64,000 bases of DNA from Mesostigma viride (Eukaryota; Streptophyta; Mesostigmatophyceae; Mesostigmatales; Mesostigmataceae): the NCBI GenBank assembly GCA_009746045.1, contig RPFO01000079.1:4502131-4566130 (forward strand). The letters run 5' to 3'. Positions 45,372 through 57,496 of this stretch are shown piece after piece (within the stretch, counting starts at the first letter, position 1; every line of letters starts with the position of its first letter). The notes under the pieces were generated by a model, which saw only the letters and a list, made by a program, of their open reading frames with translations, made no database searches and was not told the origin of the DNA. Made by a program: the position numbers and the translations under genes.

Positions 45372-46506
45372 TAATTAATTAATTAATTAGGAACATAACT
45401 CCGTTGGGAGTATATGTAGCACATAGCCCTGAGAAGGGGCATATGGGCCTATAATACATTCTAAGCTACTTCCTGCAAGGGTGGGAATGTAAACAACACT
45501 TGCTCTAGGTGCACCAGGGCACCCGCACCCTCATGGTCTATCACGCTATGCCCGGGTAAGGGGGGAGCATGCCTGTGAGGGGGAAGATCATCATGGCTAT
45601 ACAAGAGCTGTGGCATGGCTTCTCAGCAGAGAGTGACTCCCTGCATGGGCACAACATTACTAAATAAGGCTATGCATCGTCTGGAGTGTGGCACATCATA
45701 GGCACACATGTACATGATTAAATAAAGCGCGGGGCTTAGCTGGGATAGTGCCTCTAGGAGGCGTACATGTACATGGCCACGGTCTATCTATTCTGCACTA
45801 CTACTGCTGTATTCCCCTAAGCTGGGGCGTCTGGAGTCGCTGGGGCCGCGGGGGGGGGGGTCGCCTGCCAGGGCTTGTGGCCGACGTAGATGGCCGCCCC
45901 CTTCCAGTACACCGGCTGCCCCGCCTTGGTCTGCCGGAGCTCGAGGTAGGTCGGCCATAGCTCCCGTCGCCGTTGTTGCTGCGCCAGGGTCAAGTCGTCA
46001 TCAAGGGTGAAGAGAGTCTTCTCGAGCCGCTTGCGGCGTCTGAGAAAAGAAATCTTGTCCGCCGGGGTCTTAAAGGTGAGGAGGAGCGGGGGCGGCCCTG
46101 CCTTACCCCGCGCGCGGGGAAGGCGGTGGGCAGCCAGCTCTATCTCACCGTTAAGGCCCATGCGACCAAGGATTTCTCTCTCAAACGCACGCAAAAGCTT
46201 CTCGGAATTCTCACCTTCCTCCATCTTGAAGTTCTTGACAATGACGTTGAGGCTGCGCTTGGCGAGCTCGGCCTCCTCGCGGAGGTCAAGCGTCTGCCGT
46301 TGAAGCTGGGCTGCGACGGCGGAGGTGGTGGAGGTGGTATGTTGCTTAAGCATGTCCGATTCGGCATATCTCTGCGATTCCAGCGGCACCGGAACGAGTT
46401 CATTCCGACGAGTATCAAGAAAGTTATGGCGTTCCGACTTCCCGGTCGCGCGCGAGCGCGAGCCGGCTGTTCTTCTAAGTCGGACGTGAATATTTGCCGA
46501 CGACAT
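45372..46506 (-). mobile_element. ORF1-only retroposon, type B
   Basis: On the minus strand ORF1 (46506-45817) is followed by about 430 bp of 3'-UTR and a TTAA-rich tail at 45372-45393. The 3'-UTR matches 16584-16985. Again no reverse transcriptase lies between ORF1 and the tail. Confidence 0.65.
45817..46506 (-). CDS. LINE ORF1-like protein, intact frame
   Basis: 229 codons. A basic N-terminus with an RSRATGK region is followed by a predicted helix/coiled coil (QLQRQTLDLREEAELAKRSL). An RRM-like core starts LNVIVKNF, and the C-terminal domain has HRLPRARGKAGPPPLLLTF, FLRRRKRLE and FTLDDDLTLAQQQRRRELWP. This is the only ORF1 copy here without a frameshift. Family members bind their RNA as trimers; function inferred. 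Confidence 0.6.
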   Translation of the reverse strand: MSSANIHVRLRRTAGSRSRATGKSERHNFLDTRRNELVPVPLESQRYAESDMLKQHTTSTTSAVAAQLQRQTLDLREEAELAKRSLNVIVKNFKMEEGENSEKLLRAFEREILGRMGLNGEIELAAHRLPRARGKAGPPPLLLTFKTPADKISFLRRRKRLEKTLFTLDDDLTLAQQQRRRELWPTYLELRQTKAGQPVYWKGAAIYVGHKPWQATPPPAAPATPDAPA

Positions 46507-48051
46507 ATGGGGTCGACAGTAATTCCTGGGCTGACAGGAATTAGGTGCTGTACCTACGACGGTATTGGATTAATACGTCGTACGCAGGAAATAGGAACCT
46601 TAACCTGTGGTCTGTTGGTACCGCAGGCTTAGTCCTGGACTTCTAGGTGCAGATGCAATAGTCACTGTGGACTGTGCTCTGTAGTCACTGTGCCTGTATG
46701 GCAGACCTACTGTATAGGAGTTGGGCGCTGTACAGGTAGTGAATACTGTACCGGGGGTGTTATTACTGAGCAGGCCTCCTAGGCTGCTCAGGACTAGCAA
46801 GCACAGTGCACAAGTATATAAACAATAGGCCAGTGCCAAATGGGCATCTCTTGCGAGCCCGCCTCACGTGTTGTGCCTTGACTTGGCAAACGCGTGTACA
46901 AGCCTCAAGTGTGTGAGCGCTGTAAACATTATCCGATTTTAACAAAGCTCCGTTTCCAACCATATCACACATTGCTGCATTGCAACCATATCCTTCACAT
47001 TGCGTGTGCTAAGAAGCTTAACTGCGGGTGTCCACAGCGTTTGCCGTGTCAGGAAGCATGCTCGATCCCCAGTAGTTTGAAGCGATGACGGAACGGTACC
47101 TCAGTCCTGTCGAGCAGCCGCGGGCAACTGGTAGCACCAATTACCATCTATGCGCATGACACACAAGTACTTACTTATGTGGGTTATTAACCCGTGTTAG
47201 AACGCGATATATAGCGTTGTAAGCTTTTTTTAGAACGCGTATAGCACCTAAGGAAATTTTTTTTTCATGGTCATGTATATACTTTCCTGAAAGCCCATAA
47301 ATCAAAGGATTTTTTGAGCTACTCAGACCTACAAAATGCTTGTTCATTAGAGAGATACACTGGTTTGAATACAGGGGGGTCTGACCGTGACCGCGATTTC
47401 TTGACCCTAGGTCACAAGTCATGTGCTTATTCACAAATGGTTCATGAAAAAAATCTGGCTTCTTGCACGAGCTATGGGCAACATATGCAGGCTCTGTGAA
47501 ACAAAACTCAGGCCCATTGGGCCACTGGAGCTATTTTTCATTAGCATCACAATTACAACGCAGTACAACGCAGTGGGAAACATGAGAGCCCTTCACAACA
47601 TTACGCAACGACACGAGCCCCATAAACGGGGCCATAGTGAGCTTGGAGGGTCAAAACGTTGAAAACAGGTGTTGTATAAGTTATACTGCATCAAACATGA
47701 ATCAAACATCATGACTGGATGACCTAATATGACTGAATCAGGCAGCCATAGCAAAAGCATCATCCACTCTCACAACGTGTTGAGCACATGCCTCGTGGGA
47801 AGGGAGGTGTTGGGTTTTCATTCCATAACGCGTGCAATACTGAAAGAAAGAGGAACGTGTAATGCAAGGCTTGGATAGGTTGAGTGATCCATGAGCTCAC
47901 ATGCAGGCAAAGATGACGCTGGAATGCATGCTAGCAAATGGTGGCAAGATGCTAACAACACATGATTATACACCATGATTATGGGCACCTAGCTGATCTT
48001 CTTGCACAATCAACGCAGTATAAACCATCAACATCCAATCCTCACGATATA
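46507..48051. other. no gene recognised; short LINE tail
   Basis: Includes an (ACTT)-type LINE tail at 47148-47176 and the palindrome GGGTTATTAACCC at about 47180-47192. The remaining frames are short and without motifs. Confidence 0.4.
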
Positions 48052-48636
48052 TGAGTTAACGTAAAGGATTTACGTTAGATGGATAGAGATTGTTACGCTC
48101 TTTCCAACGGCACCTTGAACGCCTCATTTGGTTAAGGAACGTAAAAGTTATGACGTTTCCTAGGCTGTGCCGACAGTACCCGGCGCGCCACTGTGGGCGC
48201 GTACGGACACAGGATGTACAAGTGTCACTTTGATAGTCCGCAGGACGTTGACAGGACTTGTACAGGACTTGATGGTCAATTGATAGGTAGGCGCACTGTA
48301 GCGCGCCAGGACCTATGAGACAATTGATGCTGACTAGTGTACGGATAGGTCCACAGGACTAGCCGTATGGACAATTGATAGATCTGCGCGCCAAAGGCGT
48401 GCCAGAGTCTGTGTAATCAATTGATTGACAGTTCAGCTGTGACAGTGCAGCTGAATACTTGGACGCGTCCCTAGCAAGCTATATGAGTGACTTGGTCACA
48501 CCGGGACGCTAGTTCTTGCGTGCACGTTCTCTTGGCACTGCGACTCTGTCGCCTGTGCTGCGTGCAGTCTTGGAAGTGACGTGACTTACGTCTGTGTTTC
48601 CTGATTATTAATAAAGGCAACTTCCTGCAAGAACCA
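48052..48636 (+). repeat. 5' LTR
   Basis: Shared with the 3' end of the element up to 48576. The AATAAA at 48611-48616 and the CA at 48635-48636 before a TGG are the basis for the longer boundary. A TATA-like CTATATGAG lies at about 48479. Confidence 0.7.
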
Positions 48637-48694
48637 TGGCGGAATTCGTGGCATTCTTACCCTCACAACTCGTATTACACGCTCTGTCAAAAAG

Positions 48695-49405
48695 ATGCCA
48701 AATTCGGAAGAATTTCGGATTCCGGACGATGAGGAAATAGCCGCTCCGCCGGCTGGTTCTTCGTCAAGACCGACGGTGCCGTCGTGGCAGCAATTGCTCG
48801 ACGAAGTAACGGTCTCGCTCGACGAGCTTCATCGTCAGCAGCGTGCAGCTCACGCATTGCTCGGGGATAACCCCGAGGACCCCGATTTGCCAGCACTGGT
48901 GCCGGCAATCCGCAACCTGTTGGACCAGATTCGAAACATTTTATCGACATTTACGGTCCAGGTGCGGGGAGGTTTGCGGTCGGTGACCGAAGTCACGACT
49001 GCCATTGAGGAGTTGGACAACGTCCTCTCTTCACTCACCGGTTACCAGAGAAACCTGCAAAACTGGGCATCGCTACGCACGGGGGGCGCGCCGGCGGTGT
49101 CAACAAATTTGTTTCAAGATCTTGCGCTGTTATCGCTGCTCACTCGCGGCGTACGCAGTCGCGAGCGCCAGGTTTTAATTAACCTGGTGGCATTTCTCGC
49201 CTCTGTGCGAGAGTGGATCCCCGCGGGGTGGGAATTATTGACGATCTTTACACATCCTCTGCGCCTCGTCGCGCGTCGGCGCGTCGCAACTTACGCGGCG
49301 GGGAGCACGCCGGTTTTAATTCATACCGGTGCAGGTCCGGAGCTGGATATGGAGGATCGTGAGTTCGTATACACGTACTGCGACTTCAGGGGCCTTGACT
49401 ACTAG
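48695..49405 (+). CDS. extra ORF between the 5' LTR and gag
   Basis: 236 codons from an ATG, acidic N-terminus with Pro/Ser, then helix-rich sequence (QLLDEVTVSLDELHRQQRAA, LRSVTEVTTAIEELDNVLSS), then a basic RLVARRRVATYA stretch and an acidic end. No zinc knuckle, protease or membrane segment. It is in a different frame from gag, 170 bp upstream. It could be a split N-terminal gag domain or a captured accessory protein. Copia elements normally begin with gag. Confidence 0.5.
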   Translation: MPNSEEFRIPDDEEIAAPPAGSSSRPTVPSWQQLLDEVTVSLDELHRQQRAAHALLGDNPEDPDLPALVPAIRNLLDQIRNILSTFTVQVRGGLRSVTEVTTAIEELDNVLSSLTGYQRNLQNWASLRTGGAPAVSTNLFQDLALLSLLTRGVRSRERQVLINLVAFLASVREWIPAGWELLTIFTHPLRLVARRRVATYAAGSTPVLIHTGAGPELDMEDREFVYTYCDFRGLDY

Positions 49406-49575
49406 TCGGCCTAATTTTCTTCTGCAGTACTCGTCGACATTTTTTTTGTCGAATTTTCAGCGGCAATTCGCGGGGCGGCAGCGACACCGGCGCAGGCGGC
49501 AGTGGCGACACAAAAATTTTGTACATATTTTCTGCTGCTTTGTTAAGGTGTTCTTTGAATAGCTGGTAGTGCAGG

Positions 49576-52400
49576 ATGGCTGAGGGACGCCGTAGCAAGG
49601 GTCCAGCCAGTGGGAATAATAATGGGGGTGCTGGTAGTGGAACCGCTCACGTAGATGACGTGGGGCTTACCGGAGAGATTACCAACCTTCCTCACAATAT
49701 TAATAATGCACAAGCTATTCATGGCTTTGATCTTACCACACAGGGTCTTTTAATTGTCAATCAGTTGCAGCCTGTAACCTCAGACTCCAAGCCTAAGCAG
49801 GCTGAAGAGTTTGTGGAGGGATTGGAAGGGTTCCCTAGCTTGTACGGTGGTACAAATTACTATCAAATCTGGATAGGCAGTAGCACTTTTGGCAAGTGTA
49901 CTGACCAGATTAACCCCTAAATGGTCTGGCTGCCGATTTTCCGCCTAAAACTGAGTTACAGCCGACACGTCGGCCCCTTCTCGGGGGACCAAATGCCGCG
50001 AAAACTATTGAGAATTAGGAAACGTTTAGCTGAGAAGATCGAAAGTTTATAATTTTCCTCACAGCATGGTACTAGGGTTCGCATACTTCTGACAAAGTTA
50101 TAGAGGTGTTCTGGCCGGTCAAAGTACAAGGGGTCAGGGTACTTTTTCACGTAGAACGTGCATTCCGGAAAACGACGACCTGGCCATGGCGGCTTGCGCC
50201 CACGCATGGCATTTACGTTTTCGTTCGAATTTTCTGACCAAACTCAGGAAATTGATTTTATACGTCCTAAAGATGATACAGGCCAATTTTTGGTTCGCGG
50301 GAATGCCATTTGATAGGTGTCGGCAGCGTTCTTGCTGGAAAAAACTGCGATCAGGCCGGACGATAGAAACGTTGACAGCAATAACTTTCCGGCGTATTTT
50401 AAAGGATATATCGGTTTCTTTGTACTTTTTATGATGATTTGTAGTCGTAAACGTGCAAGGGTGGCCAGAAATCGTCGAATCTAGCGACCATGCTGCACAA
50501 CTTTGGTGTGCCGAAATGCGCCATTTTGCGGCCACCGCCTGGGCCAAGGTAATGCCAGCCATGCCAGGTAAAGCTGAGTTATCGTTTTCCTATCGATGTT
50601 TGACGTTTATATATACGTTCTAGCTTGTGTAGCACATTCTTTTTGCATTATTCATGCTCTTTCTTGACCATGGCCTGGCCCCTTCCTAAAACACCATTCT
50701 TAGATGCTTCCCTCAGTCAGTTGACCTGCCATAGTGTGATGGTGATAAGTTTTAGAGGCTGTATGGGTTTGAATACCTCCATATATGTTTGTTATACATT
50801 TCCCACACACATATTGCATGAGTGTGAGGCAGTTGGCTGGTCTCTGTGGCATCATCAAGCATGTACCCGGTGAGTAGAAGCTTCCCATTGTCAGCATGTG
50901 CCACCAGGTGTGCTGGCCATCACCTGGCAAGCTATAGCAGCTTAGGCCTAGTTTATCCTTGCTAGGGCAAGCTGAAATAGGCTTAAAATCACTAGTTTGT
51001 TGGTGGCTGCCTCCTAGAATGCATGCCTTGCGTAGGGTATCCGTACCACGTTACCTACGTGCATGGACAAGGTGGCACCTGCACATAGGTGCCATGTAAG
51101 GGCAGTGTGATGATGCAGTTATGTTTCCCCATCATTGTGGAAGGGAAATGTATTGTGTGGCATGGTTGGGGGACATTTTTAGTAGGTATTAGTAGGTAGT
51201 ATGCCCACCCCTACCCCTTTGGTTGCTTTTTACCAACGGTACCCCTATGGGCTGTACTGGGTGTAACTGCTGGTATACCCACCCAAATGATGACCCCAAT
51301 GGCTCAAACTGTTCAGCAACTAATTGTTTATCATCCCTGAAGTGGTAGGTGCCTAGCTCTTACAACATAATTCAAAATGCACATTCTACCAAAAATGAAA
51401 ACGCTCGTCTTGACCCCCCTGACTTTGACGGCAGTTATACATGGCCTACCCTGCATATATGTAAGGTTGTGATATACCAACCCGAAGGGCAACTCATGGA
51501 CATGCTTGGCCCCCAAGGACAGCCATTGGATATGGGTGGGTTGGATGGCATCTGGTTTGCAAAATTGTGAAGTTACAGCCGATGCATCGGCAGTATTTCT
51601 GCCCATTTAGGGGTTAAGGACCTAACCAAAGAGTGCAAAAAGGCCAATAAAGCCTGGGCACTGTACGTGGCTGAGCTGAAGGAGCTGCTGGAAGACCAAC
51701 GAAAGAAGGTCGGCATCCATTGGCAGGACAAGTACCAAGGGTGGGAGGTTAAGGGGGACCTGATCCAGAACTTTCTCAACTATTGTAAGATGGTTGAGGA
51801 GGGCAGGGCTCACGGCTTTAATGTCGCTGATAACATAGCCCTAACCAACTGGCTCAAGGTTTCTGGGCTGGATAAGGCGACACGTGGCTCCTTAAAAGTC
51901 ATGTGTGCCCCACACTCTACCCTGAAGGCCTACAAGGTCATCATTAAACAAGCTCTCGAGGCAGAGGAGCTGTTTGAGGGTGGAGTGCCAGCAGTGAAGG
52001 CTACCCAGGCAGGCGGGCGTACCCAGGGTGGCTCCAAGACGTCTGAGGCTGACCGAAGCCAAGGAGGGCGTAGGGGCAACCATCACAAGCGCAAGGGAGA
52101 TCATTCACCTGATTCTGACATGGGAGGTCACACTCCAAGTCGGTGTTCAGGCGGGTGGGTGGTCAGCCCAAGCAGGGCAACGCGTCTGACAATGGGGGCA
52201 GTGGCCAGGGCAAGTCCAAGATACAATGCTACCTGTGCAAGGGGTGGGGGCACATCAAGAAGGAGTGTCCCAGCTTCAAGAAGTCCCAGGGCCAGGGCAG
52301 CAACAAGAATAACAACAACAACAACAAGAAGAACAACAACAAGTCCCAGGCAGGCCAGCCTTCAAAGGGCAGTCAGCAAGAAGACAACAAGGAGCAGTGA
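49576..52400 (+). pseudogene. gag, interrupted by a TTAA element
   Basis: First part 49576-49909 (MAEGRRSKG ... EGLEGFPSLYGGTNYYQIW). The second part resumes at 51618 (DLTKECKKANKAWALYVAEL ...). Removing 49914-51613 with one TTAA makes the two parts continuous in frame. A frameshift near 52100-52150 then separates the capsid-like helical region from the nucleocapsid part, which has the CCHC knuckle CYLCKGWGHIKKEC (Cys-x2-Cys-x4-His-x4-Cys, about 52230-52275) and a poly-Asn/Lys tail. It would form the particle and bind the element RNA. Confidence 0.75.
49914..51613 (+). mobile_element. TTAA-flanked (piggyBac-like) element B, in gag
   Basis: TTAA at 49910-49913 and 51614-51617; the terminal inverted repeats start CCCCTAAATGG. 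Perfect palindromes lie just inside: GCCGACACGTCGGC on the left and GCCGATGCATCGGC on the right, both next to GTTACA/TGTAAC. The interior is homologous to element A. The conserved family ORF starts at 50206 and is interrupted by TGA at 50311. A frame at 51349-51570 (73 codons) is unrecognised. About 1700 bp against 1720 bp for A. Confidence 0.85.
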
Positions 52401-52541
52401 CTGTCTGAGGCAACCCCTACACACCTTAATTCACCCAAGGGGGAGGCCAGGTGCTCCAATGCAGATTTTATATCTGGGCAACAAGAGGGTGATCTCCAGG
52501 TTCAGTGTGGCCCCAGGTCACCTGGAGAGGTACAGGTTCCT

Positions 52542-55500
52542 ATGAAGACGTCCTTGACAGCTGGTGCAGCTGTAAGAATGTCTGACCCTATGCATCCTCG
52601 TGCTGGGCACGAGGGTGGACCTCTCATTTTGAGAGAAACCAATGTACAACCACAGAGGGGTGTGAAGGCCTCTGGTGGTATGCATGTGGTCCCTGCTGGC
52701 GGTCCAGGTGTTGGGCATGAGCAGGGTGACTCAGGCTCTGAGTCAGAACAGGATGGAAGTCAGCATGGTGATGCTGGACAACCTGACAGCACAGTCCTGA
52801 CTGTGCCAGGGACTGCTTCCTCTGTGTACCAGGAGTTGGGTGCCCGAATCCACAACATGTTTGGGCATGCCACTTCTCTGTCAAACAACTTTGCCTTCCG
52901 TATGGGCAGGGCACCCCTTCTTAAGGCGTGTCAGCAAGCTGCCTCACGGTGTAAGTGCCAGTTGTCCTCCAACAAGCCCAGGAAATCACATGCCAAAGCT
53001 CTACCTCAGAGCATTGGTGATCTGCAGTGTGATATCCAACACATCAGGGGCATGCAACTGTTGGTGTGCGTGGACAGGTACACGAAATACAAGGTGCTGG
53101 AGCATTTACCTTCTATGAAGAACAGGTACTTGCTGGCTGCCCTGCAGAATGTAAGAGCCAAGTTTCCTACCACAAGGATCCAGGTGGACATGCAGTTTCA
53201 GCATCTCAAGGGTGATCCTACCCTTCCTGAGTTGCTGGTTACACCTAGGGAGGCTCATGGGCAGCAGGGTGCTATCGAGAGGGCAATCCAGGAGGTCAAG
53301 AAATTGATCATCTCTGAAGACTGGGTACCCTTGTCTGCACCTGCACTTGTCAGGAGTGCATGGCTGAGGAACGTGGAGCAGCAGCTGAACAGCAGGGTTA
53401 ACTTCTACTATGATGGAGTTGCTGTCAGCCCAATGGGTCTATATCATGGCCTGTGCCCACCACATGTGCTGGAGGGCTGGAAACATGCTGCACATGTCAC
53501 CTTTGCCAAGCTGAGGGAGAAGGACCGGGGTTGGAAGATGCTGGAGCCACAAGTGGGTCAGAAGGTCCTAGCTTGGAAGGAACCTAGCCTTTATGGCAAA
53601 CGTGGTAGCTGGAGTCCTGGGGTGGTTACCCAGGTTGATGAAGCTAGCCACGCATGCTTGGTCAGCATGGAGGACGAACCAAAGCATGTACACCGGCTGA
53701 GTTGGTCATATGTCAAGCCTAACCTGATGAATGAGGGCAGTCAGGCACAAGGCTCACAGGATCTGCAGGATTTTCAGGTCCCAGGTGACATCACTGACGC
53801 AACGACCACATCTGTTGCAGGGGAATCTGTCAGCCCTGGCCAGGTTGCAGAGGTACTTGTTGAACAGGCTGCAAGGTCAACAGCTGGGGAGTCAACTGTC
53901 AAGCCCAAGGCACTAACCAAGCCCAGGGGGACAAGTTTGGCTGGATTGATTGGGGCTCTACAAAGGGCCAAGAAGCAGCCCAAGGTAGCCAAGCTCAGGT
54001 GGCATGGCAATCTGGGGCTGGACACTGCCTTAGAGGTAGACACTAATTCTCAGGTTTCCATCATTGGGACCAGGGCTGCAGCAGGGTACAGCATGTCTGA
54101 ACCCAGCTATCAGTTTGTGTCTGACTTCAGTGGCGGGGTACACGTGAAGGTACTGGGTGAGGTATTCATTCCTATCCTTGGACAGGACACTGCTTTTTGT
54201 GTCTTGGAGGGCTATCAAGGACCTGCTCTTCTGGGGCAGAATTTCCTATGCCAGGATGGGTAGTGATCACGTCCTCTCTCCTGACTAAGGAAGGGGCTGG
54301 TCAGGTCCCACTGATTAATTTCAGGACCACTCACCTATCACGTGCAGTAACCAGGTCGGTTAAGCGTGTGCAAGTGTGCCAGGGGCAGGAGCCCTTGGTT
54401 GATGACCTCATACTGCCAGCTGCTAGTCATCCAAGCAGTTTGGGCATTGGTCCTCACTCACTTGCTGGACACAGCCCTATCAACTACCAAGGCCTGGTGA
54501 AGCTCATGTCCTCTCCCATTATGTGTCCCCAGGTCACACTGGGTCTGATTAAATCTGGGGAGGACTGGATCTCCAAGAAATGCGTGGAACCTGTCAATGA
54601 CCTGCCTCCTGCACGACGTCTACTCAAGCTCAAGTTTGTCATCAAGATGAAGGAGGTGGACGGGGTCAAGGTACCACATGTCAGGCCAGTGCTGAATGAG
54701 TTCAAGGGTACTGGTGAGTGCACTGCTGAGGAGTTGTATACCCCTGGCATGCTGCATGATACTTGGAGGCTGCTGCTGTGTGTATTTCTAGGCCTTCTCA
54801 ACAAGGGCTTGGACTATGGCTCAGTGGTGGTAGACTTCAAGAGGGCATTTCTGGAGGGGATGCAGATGTGGCACAGGAAAAGTGGGAGGGCAAGACGCCT
54901 TTCTATGTTAGGGTGCCTGCTGTATGGAAAAGGGACATCCACACGGAGTTCCTTAAAATCCTCAAGGGCCTGGAGGGCCTGAGGTCAAGTCCAATAATCT
55001 GGAGGGAGACTCTCAACCGTTTCCTGAAGGAGCATTGCAACTTGAAGGTCTCTCCTGTAGACCCCTGTCTGTTTCTGGGGCAATGGGAAGGCCTGCCAGT
55101 GTATGCTTCGCTGCACGGGGATGACCTACATCTGATAGCTCCCACGTCGTGGCTTAAGGAGCTGATCTCCATCATTAAGTCCAAGTTTCCTCTGGGTAGG
55201 GAGCAATGGCAGGTGGAGAATGAGCCTCTGCTGTTTGTGGGCATGGAGGCCACACTGGTGAAGAAGAAGGGGGGAGTGGCGTATGCTGCTGGTGGGGGGC
55301 AATGATTATCAAGAGACCCTCATTAGCAAGCTTCCTCCAACCATCACACAGGCACTGTGTCCCATGGTGAGGGGCATGGTTGCTTGGGTGGCAGGCATTT
55401 CCAGGCCAGACCTTATGGTCATAGCCAGGTTGCCTGATGACATGCTGGAGCTAGGGTCTGCCAAGGTGGCTGATCAGGTCAGGGCTTCATCTGGCATTCT

Positions 55501-56023
55501 GTTGTCTGCAGTGGATTTATCACAACCCATTTGCATGGAGCTGTATGTGGATAGCTCAATGGACAGCAGGCAGGTCTCCAAGGTCAGGGGCAGGGCTGCA
55601 GGGCTCTTTGTGCTCAGACAGGAAGGCCTGGGGAGTTTGGTGAGCTGGTTTAGTCGCCTGCACAAACGGGTGGCTGTCAGCAGTGATGTGGCAGAATGCA
55701 GGGCTATTTGTGAAGGCATTCACACAAGCCTTTATCTGAAGGAGTTGCTTCATCAGATGACTTCTAACACTCCTTGGCCACTTCAGGTTACCACTCTTCT
55801 AAAAACAGACTCCATGGGGATGGTGCAGTTTGTGCACAGGCAGATGGCCAGAAGTAGGGACTTGGATTATCTCCTTCTTAAGGAGTTGTCCTCCTTGGCC
55901 AATATTGAGCATATCCCTGGGGTTGACAATCCTGCTGATGCTTTGACCAAGCTAGTGCAGAAGGCAGCAGTGCAATACAAGGTTCTTCAGTCTCTGATGG
56001 ACCCATCTCAGCAAGCTGTCTAA
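52542..56023 (+). pseudogene. copia-like pol with integrase before protease
   Basis: Frame 52542-54263: integrase zinc-binding His-x4-His and two Cys pairs (about residues 105-140), core Asp164 (LQCDIQHI), Asp216 (RIQVDMQF), Glu246 (GQQGAIERAIQE), a C-terminal domain with KVLAWKEPSLYG, then an aspartic-protease-like segment with LEVDTNSQVS (Asp500) and PALLGQNFL. After a shift at about 54255 comes the reverse transcriptase: KLKFVIKMKEVDG, VVDFKRAFLEG, a shift in a G4 run (54856), LKGLEGLRSSPIIW, and the catalytic YASLHGDDLHL in place of the usual YVDD. After a shift in a G6 run (55294) comes RNase H with YVDSS, VAVSSDVAE and the C-terminal IEHIPGVDNPADALTK. Copia order is normally protease first. 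Confidence 0.8.
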
Positions 56024-56953
56024 GCTGGTGCCTGGTTATAGGGCATTGGAGAGCAGATTGTGTGGTAGTGTCAGCATTGTGACTGGCATAATACCTGTAT
56101 TTTAGTCTGTACTAAGGCTCATGGACCATGGTACACTCACTCTGATTTTAATCAGGATACAGCCAGGTTTTGGCTGGGGTTCATGCTGTTGACTACACAA
56201 GGTTGACAGGTCCATTACAGACCATGTATTCTATTTTAAAAGAAATGTATATTTGTACATACTTCTCACAATGGTCTGGGAACCTTTATTCTGGGGTTTA
56301 TAGGGCGGGGTTCGATTCCCTGGTATTATGTTTCTACAAGCTGGCCTGTTCAGGTGTTTGCCTGTTCAGACTTCCCTAGTTCCCCAGGGCAGGATTTAAT
56401 TGTTGCCTATGTGTTTCATTTTGTCATTTGTTTGCTGTGGCAGTTTACCATCTGGCAAGTAGACGGGCGCCGTAAGACGGGCGCCAATAGACCCCTGTTG
56501 AGAGAATGACAGGCAAACTATTGTAATACGCCTTACTTTGTCAAGTGGTATTTTAATTGTCATGGATTTATTGTACTTATATTGAATATGTACTGGGTTT
56601 TATGGGATTAGTATCTGGGATTAATGTAACTCACCGCCAGAAGGTCATTGTACTGGAGGCTCTACCGAGGTGATGGGATTAATTCCTGGAGAAGACCTCA
56701 TAGAATTAACCTGTATGTATTTAATTTTGTGTGCTTCTAATATCTGGTGGTACTCTGTAATGCCACTTCCATAGGTTTTTATCCATTTCTCATGGAATGG
56801 TTTTCCCTGTGGCAGATCTGTTTCTTTTCCAGTTCCTTAAAAGAAAGGGCTGGGGGAATGGCAATGGCCATTAAAGACATCTGTTCAAGCTTCAAGCTGG
56901 AGTGAAGGACATTTCAAGCTACTTCAAGGGTCCCTGGCAGGGGATGTGATCCC
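56024..56953 (+). other. 3' untranslated part of the retrotransposon
   Basis: About 930 bp without coding signal between RNase H and the polypurine tract. A short repeat GACGGGCGCC lies at 56463-56483. Confidence 0.5.
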
Positions 56954-57496
56954 TAAAGAAAAGAAGGGATTGGAGTTAACGTAAAGGATTTACGTTAGAT
57001 GGATAGAGATTGTTACGCTCTTTCCAACGGCACCTTGAACGCCTCATTTGGTTAAGGAACGTAAAAGTTATGACGTTTCCTAGGCTGTGCCGACAGTACC
57101 CGGCGCGCCACTGTGGGCGCGTACGGACACAGGATGTACAAGTGTCACTTTGATAGTCCGCAGGACGTTGACAGGACTTGTACAGGACTTGATGGTCAAT
57201 TGATAGGTAGGCGCACTGTAGCGCGCCAGGACCTATGAGACAATTGATGCTGACTAGTGTACGGATAGGTCCACAGGACTAGCCGTATGGACAATTGATA
57301 GATCTGCGCGCCAAAGGCGTGCCAGAGTCTGTGTAATCAATTGATTGACAGTTCAGCTGTGACAGTGCAGCTGAATACTTGGACGCGTCCCTAGCAAGCT
57401 ATATGAGTGACTTGGTCACACCGGGACGCTAGTTCTTGCGTGCACGTTCTCTTGGCACTGCGACTCTGTCGCCTGTGCTGCGTGCAGTCTTGGAAG
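56954..57496 (+). repeat. polypurine tract and truncated 3' LTR
   Basis: AAAGAAAAGAAGGGATTGGAG precedes the LTR at about 56955. The LTR copies 48053-48576 and stops at TTGGAAG, where unrelated sequence follows, about 60 bp short of the inferred 5' LTR end. Confidence 0.75.

Larger units (their letters stand above)
48052..57496 (+). mobile_element. copia-like LTR retrotransposon, broken
   Basis: About 525 bp at 48053-48576 recur at 56972-57496 with at most a base or so of difference. The 5' LTR probably extends to 48636: TG start, AATAAA near 48611, CA end, then TGGCGGAATTCGTGG as a candidate primer-binding site. The 3' LTR would then lack its last ~60 bp. Between them lie an extra ORF, gag (split by a TTAA element) and pol in the order integrase, protease-like, reverse transcriptase, RNase H. 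No 5-bp target duplication was found. The gene set is frameshifted; near-identity of the LTRs suggests recent insertion. Confidence 0.85.

Noticed and set aside
52143-52400. Separate small zinc-knuckle gene
   Set aside because: It is the frameshifted nucleocapsid part of gag, directly after the capsid-like frame.
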